A stretch of DNA of 64,000 bases from Ascochyta rabiei (taxonomy: Eukaryota; Ascomycota; Dothideomycetes; Pleosporales; Didymellaceae): the NCBI RefSeq assembly GCF_004011695.2, contig NC_082420.1:62001-126000 (forward strand), read 5' to 3'. This document shows, piece after piece, positions 54,420-64,000 of the stretch. The notes below the pieces were generated by a model that ran no database searches, was not told where the DNA came from, and worked only from the letters and a program-made list of their open reading frames with translations. Position 1 is the first letter of the stretch. Each line of letters starts with the position of its first letter. A program made the position numbers and the translations under genes.

Positions 54420-54760
54420 ATGGTCAACCCAAGCCTTCCCGGCATTCCCTACAACTCAACGACGGTTTTCTTCGATGACACAGCTTACCATGTGCCGGAC
54501 GTCACAGACCCTGGTTCTGACGAGTACGACGCTGGGTTGATTCCCCACGAGGTCGTCCTAGCGGCATGGCTAACCGCGAAGGCCAATGAGGTAAGCAGTT
54601 TCGCCATGAAGACCAGCGAGTTGAAATCATTAGCAGCAAGCTCACAAGCTAATCTGACGTCAAGAAAGGCGAAGGCAAGATCCGAGCAATCCCATACAAG
54701 ATTGACAATAAGGTGGTCGCGAACGGTGTGGCGCTTCTCACCTACGAACCATACGTGTGA
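54420..54760 (+). CDS. small conserved-looking protein, 88 aa, one intron
   Basis: Exons join(54420..54590, 54665..54760), phase-0 GT-AG intron of 74 nt, 88 aa in frame. The sequence has MVNPSLPGIPYNSTTVFFDD, YDAGLIPHEVVLAAWLTAKA and, after the intron, KIRAIPYKIDNKVVANGVAL ending YEPYV. The frame continues sensibly across a clean splice, supporting a real gene. No signal peptide, membrane helix or known domain is recognised. Confidence 0.5.
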
Positions 54761-56828
54761 GACGCTCCTACCTCACTACCATCAAAACGCTATTCCATGG
54801 GCGACGTAGACATCCAAGCCGCGAGTGCATACCTCAGACCTCCGTCAAACTATTGTCTGCTACTCGCTGCGAGACTGCTTCCAGAGCGAGGTATCTTCGA
54901 GCGCAAAGATACTCGCGAGTACAACTGGGCCAGCGTCGACGTGGACGAGCCCTGCAAAGTCCTTATCGTCGCTGATCCTGTCGTGTAAGTTCGGGCAGTG
55001 ATACTTTGCATGCACATATAGGCGCGTTGAAATTTCTCCCTTCGGGACCACCTCGTTACGACAATAAGTAGCGGGCGCTTGTCGTTTGTCCGCATCCAGA
55101 TAACTCAAGATCGATTTCGCATTGCCCGTCCTTGTTCTTTGCAACCACTGGTACATTCTAGAATTCCACTCCGTGATCCAGAAAGGACATTGCCATTTGC
55201 AGCGTGAAGCGATGTCCTCTCCGGTGGCAAGTCTGCTGGGCCCTGTTCCAGTGCTTTGCATACAACCCATCGCCGGGCTCTCGTGGTGGCGAAAAGCAAG
55301 GAGCAACGGCAGGAACCTCAGTCCTTCGTGCCGAAGCCCGGGGGGACTCCATTATGAAATGAAGAGGCTTTGGACTTTTGTTTCTACGTCGCTGCTCTAG
55401 ACTTGCTCTTCCCAGCCGCGGACGGCTTCGCAGGCACACATCCTTTGCGTACGCATTTGGCGTCCAAGATGCTGGTGGTGGAGCAAACTAACTTTGTCGC
55501 TACCCGGTGCGCTGGACGCTTGGTACGCCGGGCGGAGACATCTTGTCTTTGCTGGGGATGCTTGGGTGCATGCTTGGATTGGGTCAGCGGACTGGGCGTG
55601 CTTGGAGCTGGTTTGATGTCGAATCTTAAGGCTTGTACGATTGGACGAGGGCTTGCCATTGAGGATCTGAAATTTTCGTTCCTGGCCTATCTATCACAGC
55701 TTGCAATGCCTTGTCAGACATGGCTCCAAGTGTAGGGAAGGACAGTCAATATGACCAATGACAAGACTTCAGACCATACGTTTGACATCCCCAGGATCAT
55801 ATCTTTCTATAGTCCAGTTGCGACGAGCTTGGTGATGTATGGTGCCTGCCTACCTGAAGGACAACAACGTTACCAGTGATAGAAGGGTACACCCTCGTTT
55901 ACACAACAGAGTGTGGTGCGTTTATTGTAGAGGTGTAGGGTGCTGCCACCATCTAAGGGAAGATACGAATCGATGGAGGTAGGCAGAGTACCTTTGCTTA
56001 GGCCTTGTGAACTTATGAGTAGACAATGGACTACAATGTCTTTTGCTTGAACTAGAAACGATACGAAACACGCTGACGAGTTTCCAGTTCAGCTGTTGAT
56101 TCCCATGGGGCTATAGTATCGCTTTCTCTGTGGCAATGTCGACAATGTTTGCTAGGAAATTCCACTCCGTGTACTATGTAGTACAGTGATTGATAAGATG
56201 GATCTGCCCTGCCATTTGATTGGTCGATGCACATCTCCCTGCCTTACCTGTGTCGTCTTGTTTGCGAAAATGTTTGCCTCCTTGTTGCCTGTAAGACGCA
56301 TCTAGATTGCACACATCGATCTGCACAGAGTGTGTCGGTGTTGCCGCGATTGGGGCATCTCGCCCTCGCTTGCTGCTGTTCTTCTCGATTCTCCATCAAG
56401 CTTCCCCAACCCGCGTGCACCATCGCCACTCACCTCGGCAACGCTCACTCCACACCCCGTATGGTCTTAATTCCTATCAAAATCTTGTACCTTGTCTGCG
56501 CAGATTGTGGCGTTGCTGCGCCAAGCGTTCAGGTTTCTCTTGGTTTACTTGGCTCGATAAGTGCCTTCCCAATCGGGACCCGCTCCGCCCTGAGCTAGAA
56601 GTCTCCGCCCAGAGACTACGCTCATCTCCTTCCCCATGTATCACAATCGGCCTTTTGCCATCAAGCAGCCAAGATGCAAGGTACCTATCGCCCGGTTACT
56701 GGCTGCTGCGTTTCGTTCCTTGAGGGATGTCGCACAGGGCAATGGGCAACCAGCTGCCTGTACAGGTTAGAGCCTGGGATGCGTCAGTTTCCCTGAGGAT
56801 GTGTTGCTTGAGCCCACCTTGACAGAAG
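54761..56828. other. 2-kb region with no firm gene
   Basis: Apart from the weak minus-strand frame at 55384-55659 there is nothing recognisable. A 13-bp word, gaattccactccg, at 55161 recurs as gaaattccactccg near 56157. Confidence 0.45.
55384..55659 (-). CDS. small basic hypothetical protein, 91 aa (weak)
   Basis: Frame starting MASPRPIVQALRFDIKPAPS with a Pro/Ser/Gln-rich middle and a basic C terminus CVRKGCVPAKPSAAGKSKSR. Three cysteines; no signal peptide. No family recognised; isolated, and an overlapping plus-strand frame exists. Confidence 0.28.
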   Translation of the reverse strand: MASPRPIVQALRFDIKPAPSTPSPLTQSKHAPKHPQQRQDVSARRTKRPAHRVATKLVCSTTSILDAKCVRKGCVPAKPSAAGKSKSRAAT

Positions 56829-56835
56829 TATATAT
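56829..56835 (+). promoter_or_regulatory. TATA box of the aminopeptidase gene
   Basis: tatatat lies about 61-67 bases before the ATG at 56896. Confidence 0.5.
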
Positions 56836-56895
56836 GAAGCCGTGCGCCTGAGCTGATTGGAAAGCATCACCCTCGCATCTGCTTCAATTGTCAAT

Positions 56896-58465
56896 ATGAG
56901 GTTCGATCTGCTCATCGCCGGTGCTGGCCTGCTCGGTTCTGTGTCTGCGGCCCAGAAGCCGACCAAGTTCGTCACCCAGAAGGACTTGATCAAGGAGGTC
57001 AAGCTCAAGAACCTGATCAAGGGTTCTGAGAAACTTCAGAGGATCGCCGACAAGTACGGCGGAAACCGAGCATTCGGTGGAGGAGGTCACAATGCGTGAG
57101 TTGCTCTTCTCACGATGCCATACTTGGTTCCTATTAACACGACTTAGCACAACTGAGTGGCTCTACGACAGCTTGAAGAAGTACGGCGACGACTACTGGG
57201 ATGTCTACAAGCAGCCGTTTGTTGAACTGTTCACTGCCGCCACTGTCAAGCTCACCGTTGCTGGCGCTGAGGTCAAGGCTGATTACCTCACCTACGGTCC
57301 CTCTGCCAACAACGTCAAGGGAAACCTTGTCAAGGTCAGCAACGTTGGATGTGACGCCGCCGATTACCCCACTGGTGTCTCTGGCAATGTTGCTCTCATT
57401 TCTCGTGGCACTTGCACGTTTGCCATCAAGGCCGCGGCTGCGAAGACCGCCGGCGCTGCTGGAGCCATCATCTACAACAACACCCCTCTCCAGCCTCTGT
57501 CTGGAACCCTTGGAGGAGATGGCGATTATGCGCCAGTCGTCGGCGTTACTCAAGAGATCGGCAACGACCTCCTCGCTAAAGTTGGTAACGGCACTACTGA
57601 GGCCGTGATCTTCATTGAGGCCATCCGCGAGAACCGCACCAATTACAATGTCATTGCCGAGACCAAGGGAGGAGATAAGAACAATGTTCTTATGATCGGT
57701 GGTCACACTGACTCGGTCTTCGCGGGGCCCGGAATCAACGACGATGGCTCTGGCACCATCGGCGTCCTCGTTGTCGCCGAGGCCCTTGCCAAATACAAGA
57801 TCAAGAACGCTGTACGGTTAGGATTTTGGGGAGCAGAGGAGTTTGGCAAGCTAGGCTCGTTTCATTACCTTAAGACGCTGAATGGTAGCATCAGTGGTGG
57901 TGCGGAGGAGGTTGCCAAGATCCGGGCATATCTCAACTTCGACATGATAGCATCCCCCAACTACGTCTACGGCATCTACGACGGCGACGGCAGCGCGTTC
58001 AACTTCTCCGGACCGGCAGGCTCTGACACCATCGAGAAGGATTTCGAAAAGTTCTACGAGGCAAACGGCGAAGCTCACGTCCCCTCGCTCTTCACCCTGC
58101 GCTCGGATTACGCCGCCTTCCTCGAAAACGGCATCCCCTCCGGCGGTCTGTTCACAGGCGCCGAGGTCCTCAAGACCGAGGAAGAAGCCCGTCTCTTTGG
58201 CGGCGAAGCCGGCGTGGCTCTCGACGCCTGCTACCACCAGAAGTGCGACGACATCAACAACCTGAACCACGACGCGTACCTGCTGAACACGCAGAGCATC
58301 GCCAACTCGGTCGCAAAGTACGCGCTCAGCTGGGACGGTATCCCGAGGCCGAACGCTACCCTGAGGAGGAGGGATGCAGGTGCTGCTCGCTTTGCCGCGC
58401 GCTTCGACAAGGGTGGGCACGACCACCACGGCCAACCTTGTGGCTCTGGTCACGATGAGCTGTAG
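56896..58465 (+). CDS. secreted M28 aminopeptidase with PA domain (aminopeptidase Y type)
   Basis: Exons join(56896..57095, 57148..58465), 52-nt intron, 505 aa in frame. Signal peptide MRFDLLIAGAGLLGSVSAA, then a propeptide region. A protease-associated domain follows (about residues 130-240: NVALISRGTCTFAIKAAAA, GAAGAIIYNN). The zinc peptidase domain has GGHTDSVFAGPGINDDGSGT (His and Asp ligands), GFWGAEEFGKLGS (catalytic Glu and ligand Glu), YLNFDMIASPNYVYG (Asp) and ACYHQKCDDINN (His). It removes N-terminal residues from peptides outside the cell or in the vacuole. The His-rich end HDHHGQPCGSGHDEL finishes in HDEL, the exact fungal ER-retention tetrapeptide, which is odd for a secreted peptidase and may direct partial ER retention. 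All catalytic residues are present. Confidence 0.93.
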
Positions 58466-59030
58466 GCGTGTGTTTTGTTTGCGACGATACCATGATGAGA
58501 TGATGATGATGACGATGATGCTGTAGCAGAAGTAGTAAAAAAGCAAATCAAAGTAATTACAACACAGACTCGCCCTTATAAATTTACCCACTTGTTCTTC
58601 GTTCACTGTACCGGTAGAAACAGCAAGTCTTGAACAAGCTTCCCATTCCCTTTTACTACACCCTAAAATGCAATAACACTGACATGGCTAGCCCTTTCGA
58701 TTGAACCATGAGACTCAGTCACAACACCTCCAGCCCATCCAGTGCAAACATTGTCTGTTCCAAACCAGACTGTCGTCCAACCAAGCATCCCAAGCTTCCG
58801 TTCATGCACGCCAACACCCGCGTCTCCAATCTCGACGCTCCCGTGGGCACCGTGATGGCGAGCGACGAGTCTAGCTGCATGAACAATAGCGGAGCGGACT
58901 GGGCACCCTGCTGACATCGTCGGACCTAGCAGCAAGAAGGACGTGGTGAAGTGTGTAGCGCAGACGTTGTAGCGCACCGCACAGTCGAAACACTAGAATA
59001 AAATTCCATGTTCAGACGCTTGTACGCAGC
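58466..59030. other. convergent intergenic spacer
   Basis: The 3' ends of the aminopeptidase (plus) and SAP-motif gene (minus) face each other here. A gatgatgatgatgac run (58498-58515) and AT-rich sequence follow. No gene. Confidence 0.55.
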
Positions 59031-59855
59031 TCATGACCCCTTCGTATCGTCCTCTACTAGCAGCGCGACGATGTTTGATTTCTTACTCGGCACGGGTTTA
59101 ATACCACGCTGGTGTAGCTCGTCTTTCAGCAGTGGCACTTTCAACGCGTTGTACCACCTTGTCAGCTCTTCAGGCTCTCGCAGCGCTGCTTGGGGTGGTT
59201 TGACGCTGGTATGTGCTTTGATACGCTGACGCAACAGCGTGGCGCGGGGTTCTGGGGTCTTTACGAGTAGCGGAGGAGAGGACGAAGGAAGTTGTGCGGT
59301 GGCGATGGACTGCTGTACGTTCACCATGGATGCTGTCTCATTGGATCGTCGGTGCATCATATACTCGCGCAGATCGAATACGCTTCCGTGTTGGAGCGTT
59401 TCCATGTCGTCCCTTTCGTTTCCGTTTCGCTCTAGCCAGGCGAGTAGTTCTTCTTTGGTGGATCCTTCGACCCAGGACGTCGCTATGTCGCTCTCTTCTG
59501 CGTACAGGTCCATGCCCTCCACTGCCGTCTCTGCCCCTTCATTCGCTGCTGCAGCAGCTACGGTGTGTCGTGAGCGTGACCAGTCCATGTAGTTTTGGTG
59601 CTCGCGTGATTCGATGCGCTCTTCTTCAACCGCGATGCTGTGGAGGGAGCGAGGGCCACGGGCGAGGTTGTGTTGTCTGATGAGGATTTGATTGCTATCT
59701 GTGGGCTCGTGGAGACTGCGGTACACGAAGCGTTTGAAATAGGTGCAGTGGTCGCAAGCCGGCACGCGTGTGGTGTCGGTGAAGTGTTCGTTGAGTGTGC
59801 GGTGTCGATCGGCGGCTTTGGGGTGAAAGTTTTGGGAATGTGGCAAGGGCGCCAT
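59031..59855 (-). CDS. SAP-motif protein, 274 aa
   Basis: Single-exon frame from ATG 59855 (MAPLPHSQNFHPKAADRHRT). Two C-x2-C cysteines appear early (PACDHCTYFKRF). A central acidic helix, GSTKEELLAWLERNGNERDD, resembles one small three-helix motif. The C-terminal segment LKVPLLKDELHQRGIKPVPS followed by KKSNIVALLVEDD is a good SAP motif (helix, Gly-x-x-x-x-G/K turn, helix) as found in DNA- and RNA-binding proteins. The whole is polar with no signal peptide. Likely nuclear or mitochondrial nucleic-acid associated, by inference from the SAP motif. Confidence 0.65.
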   Translation of the reverse strand: MAPLPHSQNFHPKAADRHRTLNEHFTDTTRVPACDHCTYFKRFVYRSLHEPTDSNQILIRQHNLARGPRSLHSIAVEEERIESREHQNYMDWSRSRHTVAAAAANEGAETAVEGMDLYAEESDIATSWVEGSTKEELLAWLERNGNERDDMETLQHGSVFDLREYMMHRRSNETASMVNVQQSIATAQLPSSSPPLLVKTPEPRATLLRQRIKAHTSVKPPQAALREPEELTRWYNALKVPLLKDELHQRGIKPVPSKKSNIVALLVEDDTKGS

Positions 59856-60406
59856 TGTGGAGTTGAGTTGCGATGGTGGGTGGACGTTAAAGATATGTGG
59901 GAGAGCCTGATCAGATGTATCTGTGTCTGTAAACGGAGGTAAAGGTCGTTATAACTTTGAGGCAGTCGCCTTCACCGGCCAGCAGTAGCATCCGGATGAC
60001 CAGCAATGTCTAGCGTTTTGCTCTTTTTACTTCACGATCCTTCTCCTGACTCACAGTTGGTTCATGAAGAAGCTACAACTCTTTATTCCTGGCCTTTCGG
60101 TTCTGTAACAGTTTCATATACTTCTGCTCTTGCCTCTGCTATTGTTGACTTCACCTCCATTTGAGCTGGTTCACCTTCATCGCATCTAACACGACGTCTG
60201 AACATAGTCTTTCACACTATCGACCAAGTACAATTTCAGTGTGTCAATCATCGAAAGTAAACGTGGACGCGATTTTGACACTTGAACAAATAACGAACAA
60301 CTGTCGGAGGACGAGACACTCTGTTATCAAGCGGCATCAAGGACACAAGAACACTTTCAAGTTGAACGATGAGTTATACAACTTATTGCTCAATGACGCG
60401 GTACAC
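59856..60406. other. intergenic, no gene
   Basis: Promoter of the SAP-motif gene and 3' flank of the aldehyde dehydrogenase gene. No domain-bearing frame. Confidence 0.55.
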
Positions 60407-62021
60407 TCAACCATACCTGACCTCGCCCGTGCCCTCCCTGAACCAGTCATCAGTCGCCAGACCTTCTTCCGCGGTAGCATAGTTGATAATCGTAGACTTC
60501 GCTGTAGTATACGCATGGTACGCATCAACACCGTTCTCACTCCCAACACCCGAGCTCTTAATGCCGCCCCACGGACTGCTGGGGTCGTTTCGATGATGCG
60601 TGTTGACCCAGCAAATGCCGCTTTCGATGTTCTCTGTGATTCTGAAAGCCTGGGACAGATCTTGCGTCCAGATTGCTGCACCCAAACCGAACTCGCTATC
60701 ATTCGCAAGATCGAGCGCCTCCTCTTCAGTGTCGAAGCCGACGACTACGATGACAGGGCCGAAAGCCTCTTCTGTCCAAATTCGGGTATCGGCGATTTTC
60801 TTTGTTGCGCTGTCCGCCAGTATTGTGGGCGGGAAGAAGTAGCCCTTGGAGAAATCTGTTGAGTCCAGCGATGAGGTTCCTGTCATTCTTTGACCACCAG
60901 TGACGACTTTTACGCCTGACTCTACGGCATCGTCAACCAGAGTCCGAACATTCGCAAGCTGCTTTGCGGAGATGAGAGGTCCCATCATCGACTCGACGTT
61001 CTTGGGGGATCCCATCCTTTGCTCAATGCTCTGTACTTTGCTCTTCAGCTTTTCGACCACCTGACCGATAATGCTGTTCTGCACAATGATGCGGGTCGCT
61101 GCGACACAAGTCTGGCCACTCGCAATGAAGCTTGCGAATACGACGCCGTTGACTGCGAGATCAGTGTGCGCCTTCTCAAAGATGATGAGAGGAGCTTTTC
61201 CTCCAAGCTCCGCAGTGTAGTGCGCAAGGTTGCGTCCTGCAATAGCACCAATAGCGCGGCCGGCAGGCGTTCCACCAGTCACGTCAACTTTCTTAATCAG
61301 AGGGTGTTCGACAAGCGCTTTGCCTGTGGTAAGACCGTTTCCTGTGATCACGTTGAATACACCGTCAGGCAGACCAGCCTCCTTGAACAGCTTTCCCAGC
61401 TCGATACTGGTGAGAGGTGTGAGCTCGCTTGGCTTCAGGACTATCGAGTTTCCGGCGGCCAACGCAGGTGCAATCTTCTTGACAGCGATAAGCATGGGGT
61501 GGTTGAAGGGTGTGATCTGTGCGACAACACCAAGAGGCTTGCGATCTACCCAGTTGTGCAGCTTTCCCATGGTCGGCAGAACTGATCGCTCTTCGGTCCT
61601 GATGAGCGAGGCGTAGTATTTGAACCACTTCACGAGCGTCGGCACCTGCGCGTTCATCTCTCGGATCGCTCTGCCAGTCTGTCGCACTTCAAGCTCGATC
61701 AAATGCGGCATCTTTTTTGTCAAAAGGTCTGCCATCGTGTCGAGCGTGTCTGCTCTGACGTGGCGTGGGGCTTTTGACCAGACACCAGACTTGAAGGCCT
61801 TTTGTGCAACTTGCACGGCATTCTCGACATCTTCGGTCGATGCCGCATGGCAATGAGCAAAGATCTCTCCAGTTGCAGGGTCCTCAATAGCAAGTCTGTT
61901 GCCATGTCAGAAAGTGGGATGCATCAACGATGAAGGGCTAGCTGACTGACTGCTCCGCATTGCCCGCCACTTCCTTGCCCTCCACCCACATGCTGTACGT
62001 CTCGAGCGATTGCTGGCACAT
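60407..62021 (-). CDS. aldehyde dehydrogenase (NAD(P)-dependent)
   Basis: Exons complement(join(60407..61895, 61951..62021)), 55-nt intron, 519 aa in frame. Exon 1 reads MCQQSLETYSMWVEGKEVAG. Cofactor and catalytic motifs are in order: PLGVVAQITPFNHPMLIAVK, LKPSELTPLTSIELGKL, VDVTGGTPAGRAIGAIAG, YTAELGGKAPLIIFE (general-base Glu), FASFIASGQTCVAATRIIVQ (nucleophile Cys), TEEAFGPVIVV and GICWVNTHHRNDPSSPWGG. The PFNHP form and the C-terminal SSPWGGIKSSGVGSENG resemble betaine- and lactaldehyde-type ALDHs. No targeting peptide is seen, so cytosolic. Substrate uncertain. Confidence 0.93.
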
Positions 62022-62373
62022 TTTCGAAGGGGTTCAGAGTATGGTGTAGAGAGAAGACAGATCATCAAAGGATGAAGTGTAGAGCCGTGTGGCGGAGGTG
62101 GCCGACAAGTGGTGGATACCCCACGATAAGCTAGCGTCTCGGCTGTTACTGCCCCGATGACGGAAGCAGAAGGTTCATGAAGTATACCGTCTCGAGAATG
62201 TCACATGATCCAGTTGATAGGCACGAACATTTCGACGCAAGAAAGCAGCTCACCATATTCGGTGACCAGATGGATTGAGCCCGCATCCAGGCGAGCACGG
62301 TTGAAGAATAAAGGTATTCTACAAAAGGGGGTTCATAGTGTGCTAGTCCCCCAAAAAGCTTCGACACAAGAAG
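62022..62373. other. intergenic, no gene
   Basis: Promoter of the aldehyde dehydrogenase gene and 3' flank of the ankyrin gene; nothing further seen. Confidence 0.55.
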
Positions 62374-64000
62374 TCAAGTAATACCCATCACCTTCAGGCC
62401 CTTTGAATTACTCCTCCTGCCTTCTAGATCTCGGTTAAGCTGCCCCTCGGCCCCGTGACTTAGCAGCAACTCAATCATCAAGCTTCTCTCTCGACCTTCC
62501 AGCCCCTTCGCGTTGAGCGCCATCTGTAGCGGGGCGTTCCCATCGTTCGCTTCATGATTAACGTCTGCGCCCTTGTCTGCCAAAAACCTTGCAATCTCGT
62601 TTGCGCCAGGTGTGCGTGCGGCGAGATGGAGTGGGGTTTCGCCAAGGGTGTTGGTGGCGTCGATAGAATGACCAAGGGATGTAAGGCTTTTCACGATTTC
62701 GAGCTGGCGGCCGAGGACCGCGGCATGCATGGCGGAGTGGTAGTGGTTCGATGTTGTACGTGTGATGTCGGCGCCGTATTCCATTAGTACCCGCAGGATA
62801 TCTGACGACATGTCATGGGCTGCGCGAATAAAGAAGAAGCCGAATTCGGGATGTGCAACCATGGGGTTGGCGCCTTCCCAGAGGACGCGCTCGACTTCGG
62901 CAGATGTGGCATCGGAGGGAATGTTGGCAAGAATACGGTCGACACCTATCCGTGAGTCGATGTCCAAGTCCTTTCGATTCCCTTTAGCTACAGCAATCTT
63001 GTCCGAGGTGATTCTTTTATAAAAGACGGAAATATCGGAGCTTGACGCTGTCGGCGAGTACTCCTGGGCTAGTCTTGTTTTTGCTCTTGCTTTCATTCTG
63101 ACGTCGAGTCGAGTTGATGCTTCTGAACACCAGCTTCGCGACTTCTTAAGCTTAGAATCTCTCAACTCGGGTGTGACCAGAGTACGGCCGGATGAGACGC
63201 CGTCATCCGTGTAAAAGGTACCGTGAGAGGGCGCAAAGGTGTTGTGGGATGTCGCTCGAGAGTGTGATCTGTCGTTAGTGACCTTGATGATCATGGAGTG
63301 TGTCAACGGCTGCGCTTCCTGGTGACAAGGGACATCTGCGAGCCATGCGCCAATACCCTTGTCAGAGACCTTGTTTCCTGTAATTACCTCGGGGGGAGTG
63401 CTCCTCCCACTTCCACTGCGTCGCGACTCGCCTAAAACCGGTTCCAGTGAATCAGGTCTTGGTGTGGTGGTCCTTCTGTCCGGCTTAGACACAGGAGATG
63501 CGCCATCCCTAGACATAGCTACGATGCATGATCGGAGAAGGCGGACTGCTTGTAACAGTGATTTGAGCCTATCCCTGGCAATCTGGTTGACGTGGATCTC
63601 CTCCATGTCGGTTCGCTTCAGAAGCTCATCGGTAGACGCGGTCAGATCACCAACATAGCTCTCGATAAGTGAATCAAGCGAGTCGATGGTGTCAGTGCGA
63701 CCAAACCTGGTACGGTCAGCGTGGGTCCAGCACTGATTGACAGTCACATGCAGTCTTACAACGAAAGATAATCGACAGCAAGGTCGAGCACAATCCTGGA
63801 GGCTTCCAGATCTTGCCGCAAAGTCACGAGGCTGCCGACTTTCAGCATGCGCCAGTCGTCTCTTGGCGAGGTACTGCATGACAGCTTGAGGAATGACTTG
63901 TGCAAACGCTCGCTGGTGTCGTCGCTGGAGTCCAAGATTTGAGTAAAAGCTTGGATGAGCGCGGTGGGAAGTTTGGACCCAAAGGTCGAGAAGTCATCCT
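62374..64000 (-). CDS. ankyrin-repeat protein, 5' end beyond the window
   Basis: Exons complement(join(62374..63706, 63760..>64000)); a 53-nt GT-AG intron keeps the frame (LDLAVDYLSL joins FGRTDTIDSLDSLIESYV). The visible N-terminal part, TFGSKLPTALIQAFTQILDS and WRMLKVGSLVTLRQDLEASR, looks like the helical N-terminal domain common on fungal ankyrin/STAND proteins. A long Ser/Thr/Arg-rich linker is followed by a C-terminal helix bundle and four or so ankyrin repeats, the clearest being LGETPLHLAARTPGANEIA and NDGNAPLQMALNAKGLEG. A frame starting at ATG 63879 is not the real start, since splicing shows coding continues to the edge. Probably a cytosolic scaffold or sensor; no NACHT motif is within the window. 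Confidence 0.8.

Noticed and set aside
60161..60862. 233-codon plus-strand frame over the 3' end of the aldehyde dehydrogenase gene
   Set aside because: The minus strand has the ALDH catalytic motifs; the plus frame is antisense.

Overview
The window is nuclear DNA of a filamentous ascomycete. Genes are intron-sparse, with GT-AG introns mostly of 45-60 nt. They include fungus-specific families: Zn2Cys6 and bZIP regulators, Clr5-domain proteins, a rhamnogalacturonan acetylesterase and a BBE-type oxidoreductase. Several AT-rich stretches hold mobile-element remains in which Trp and Gln codons have become TAG or TAA, the signature expected of repeat-induced point mutation (RIP). A plant-associated Dothideomycete (Pleosporales-like) fits this mixture, but the placement is inference only.

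Left part (1-18 kb): an accessory, gene-poor stretch. It starts with a RIP-scarred Tc1/mariner relic with recognisable terminal inverted repeats. Next come a broken GT4-type glycosyltransferase, a twice-frameshifted small membrane-protein gene, a bZIP factor with a frameshifted tail, and an intact two-exon rhamnogalacturonan acetylesterase. A 443-bp MITE with 37-bp inverted repeats and a TTG target duplication follows. Then come three minus-strand Clr5-domain loci (12-17 kb) that all appear disabled, two of them clearly paralogous, plus several minisatellites.

Middle (18-31 kb): a gene-dense core block. It contains a PhoD-like phosphatase, the cytosolic Fe-S scaffold NBP35, the ubiquitin-activating enzyme UBA1, a TesB-type acyl-CoA thioesterase and a divergent APC-superfamily amino-acid permease. 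All have resolvable exon structures and in-frame totals.

Accessory island (31-36 kb): a small secreted eight-cysteine protein, RIP-scarred DNA, and a ten-unit His/Cys-repeat surface protein that has lost its start codon and carries two Trp-to-stop changes. A 657-bp inverted-repeat element with a (TAGA)23 microsatellite, an LTR-like repeat pair and an intron-containing tRNA-Leu(AAG) complete it.

Right part (36-64 kb): mostly intact metabolic and regulatory genes. In order these are a flavocytochrome b2-type dehydrogenase, a secreted BBE-like FAD oxidoreductase, a Zn2Cys6 factor, an SMI1/KNR4-domain protein split by a frame change, a mitochondrial helical protein, a HAD hydrolase, a secreted LVIVD/choice-of-anchor-B protein, an M28 aminopeptidase with a PA domain, a SAP-motif protein, an aldehyde dehydrogenase and an ankyrin protein that runs off the right edge. 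Several genes begin with tiny coding exons (6, 9 and 13 nt). Coordinates of spliced genes come from reading splice sites by eye and checking that exon sums are multiples of three. No database search was possible, so family names rest on motif recognition.
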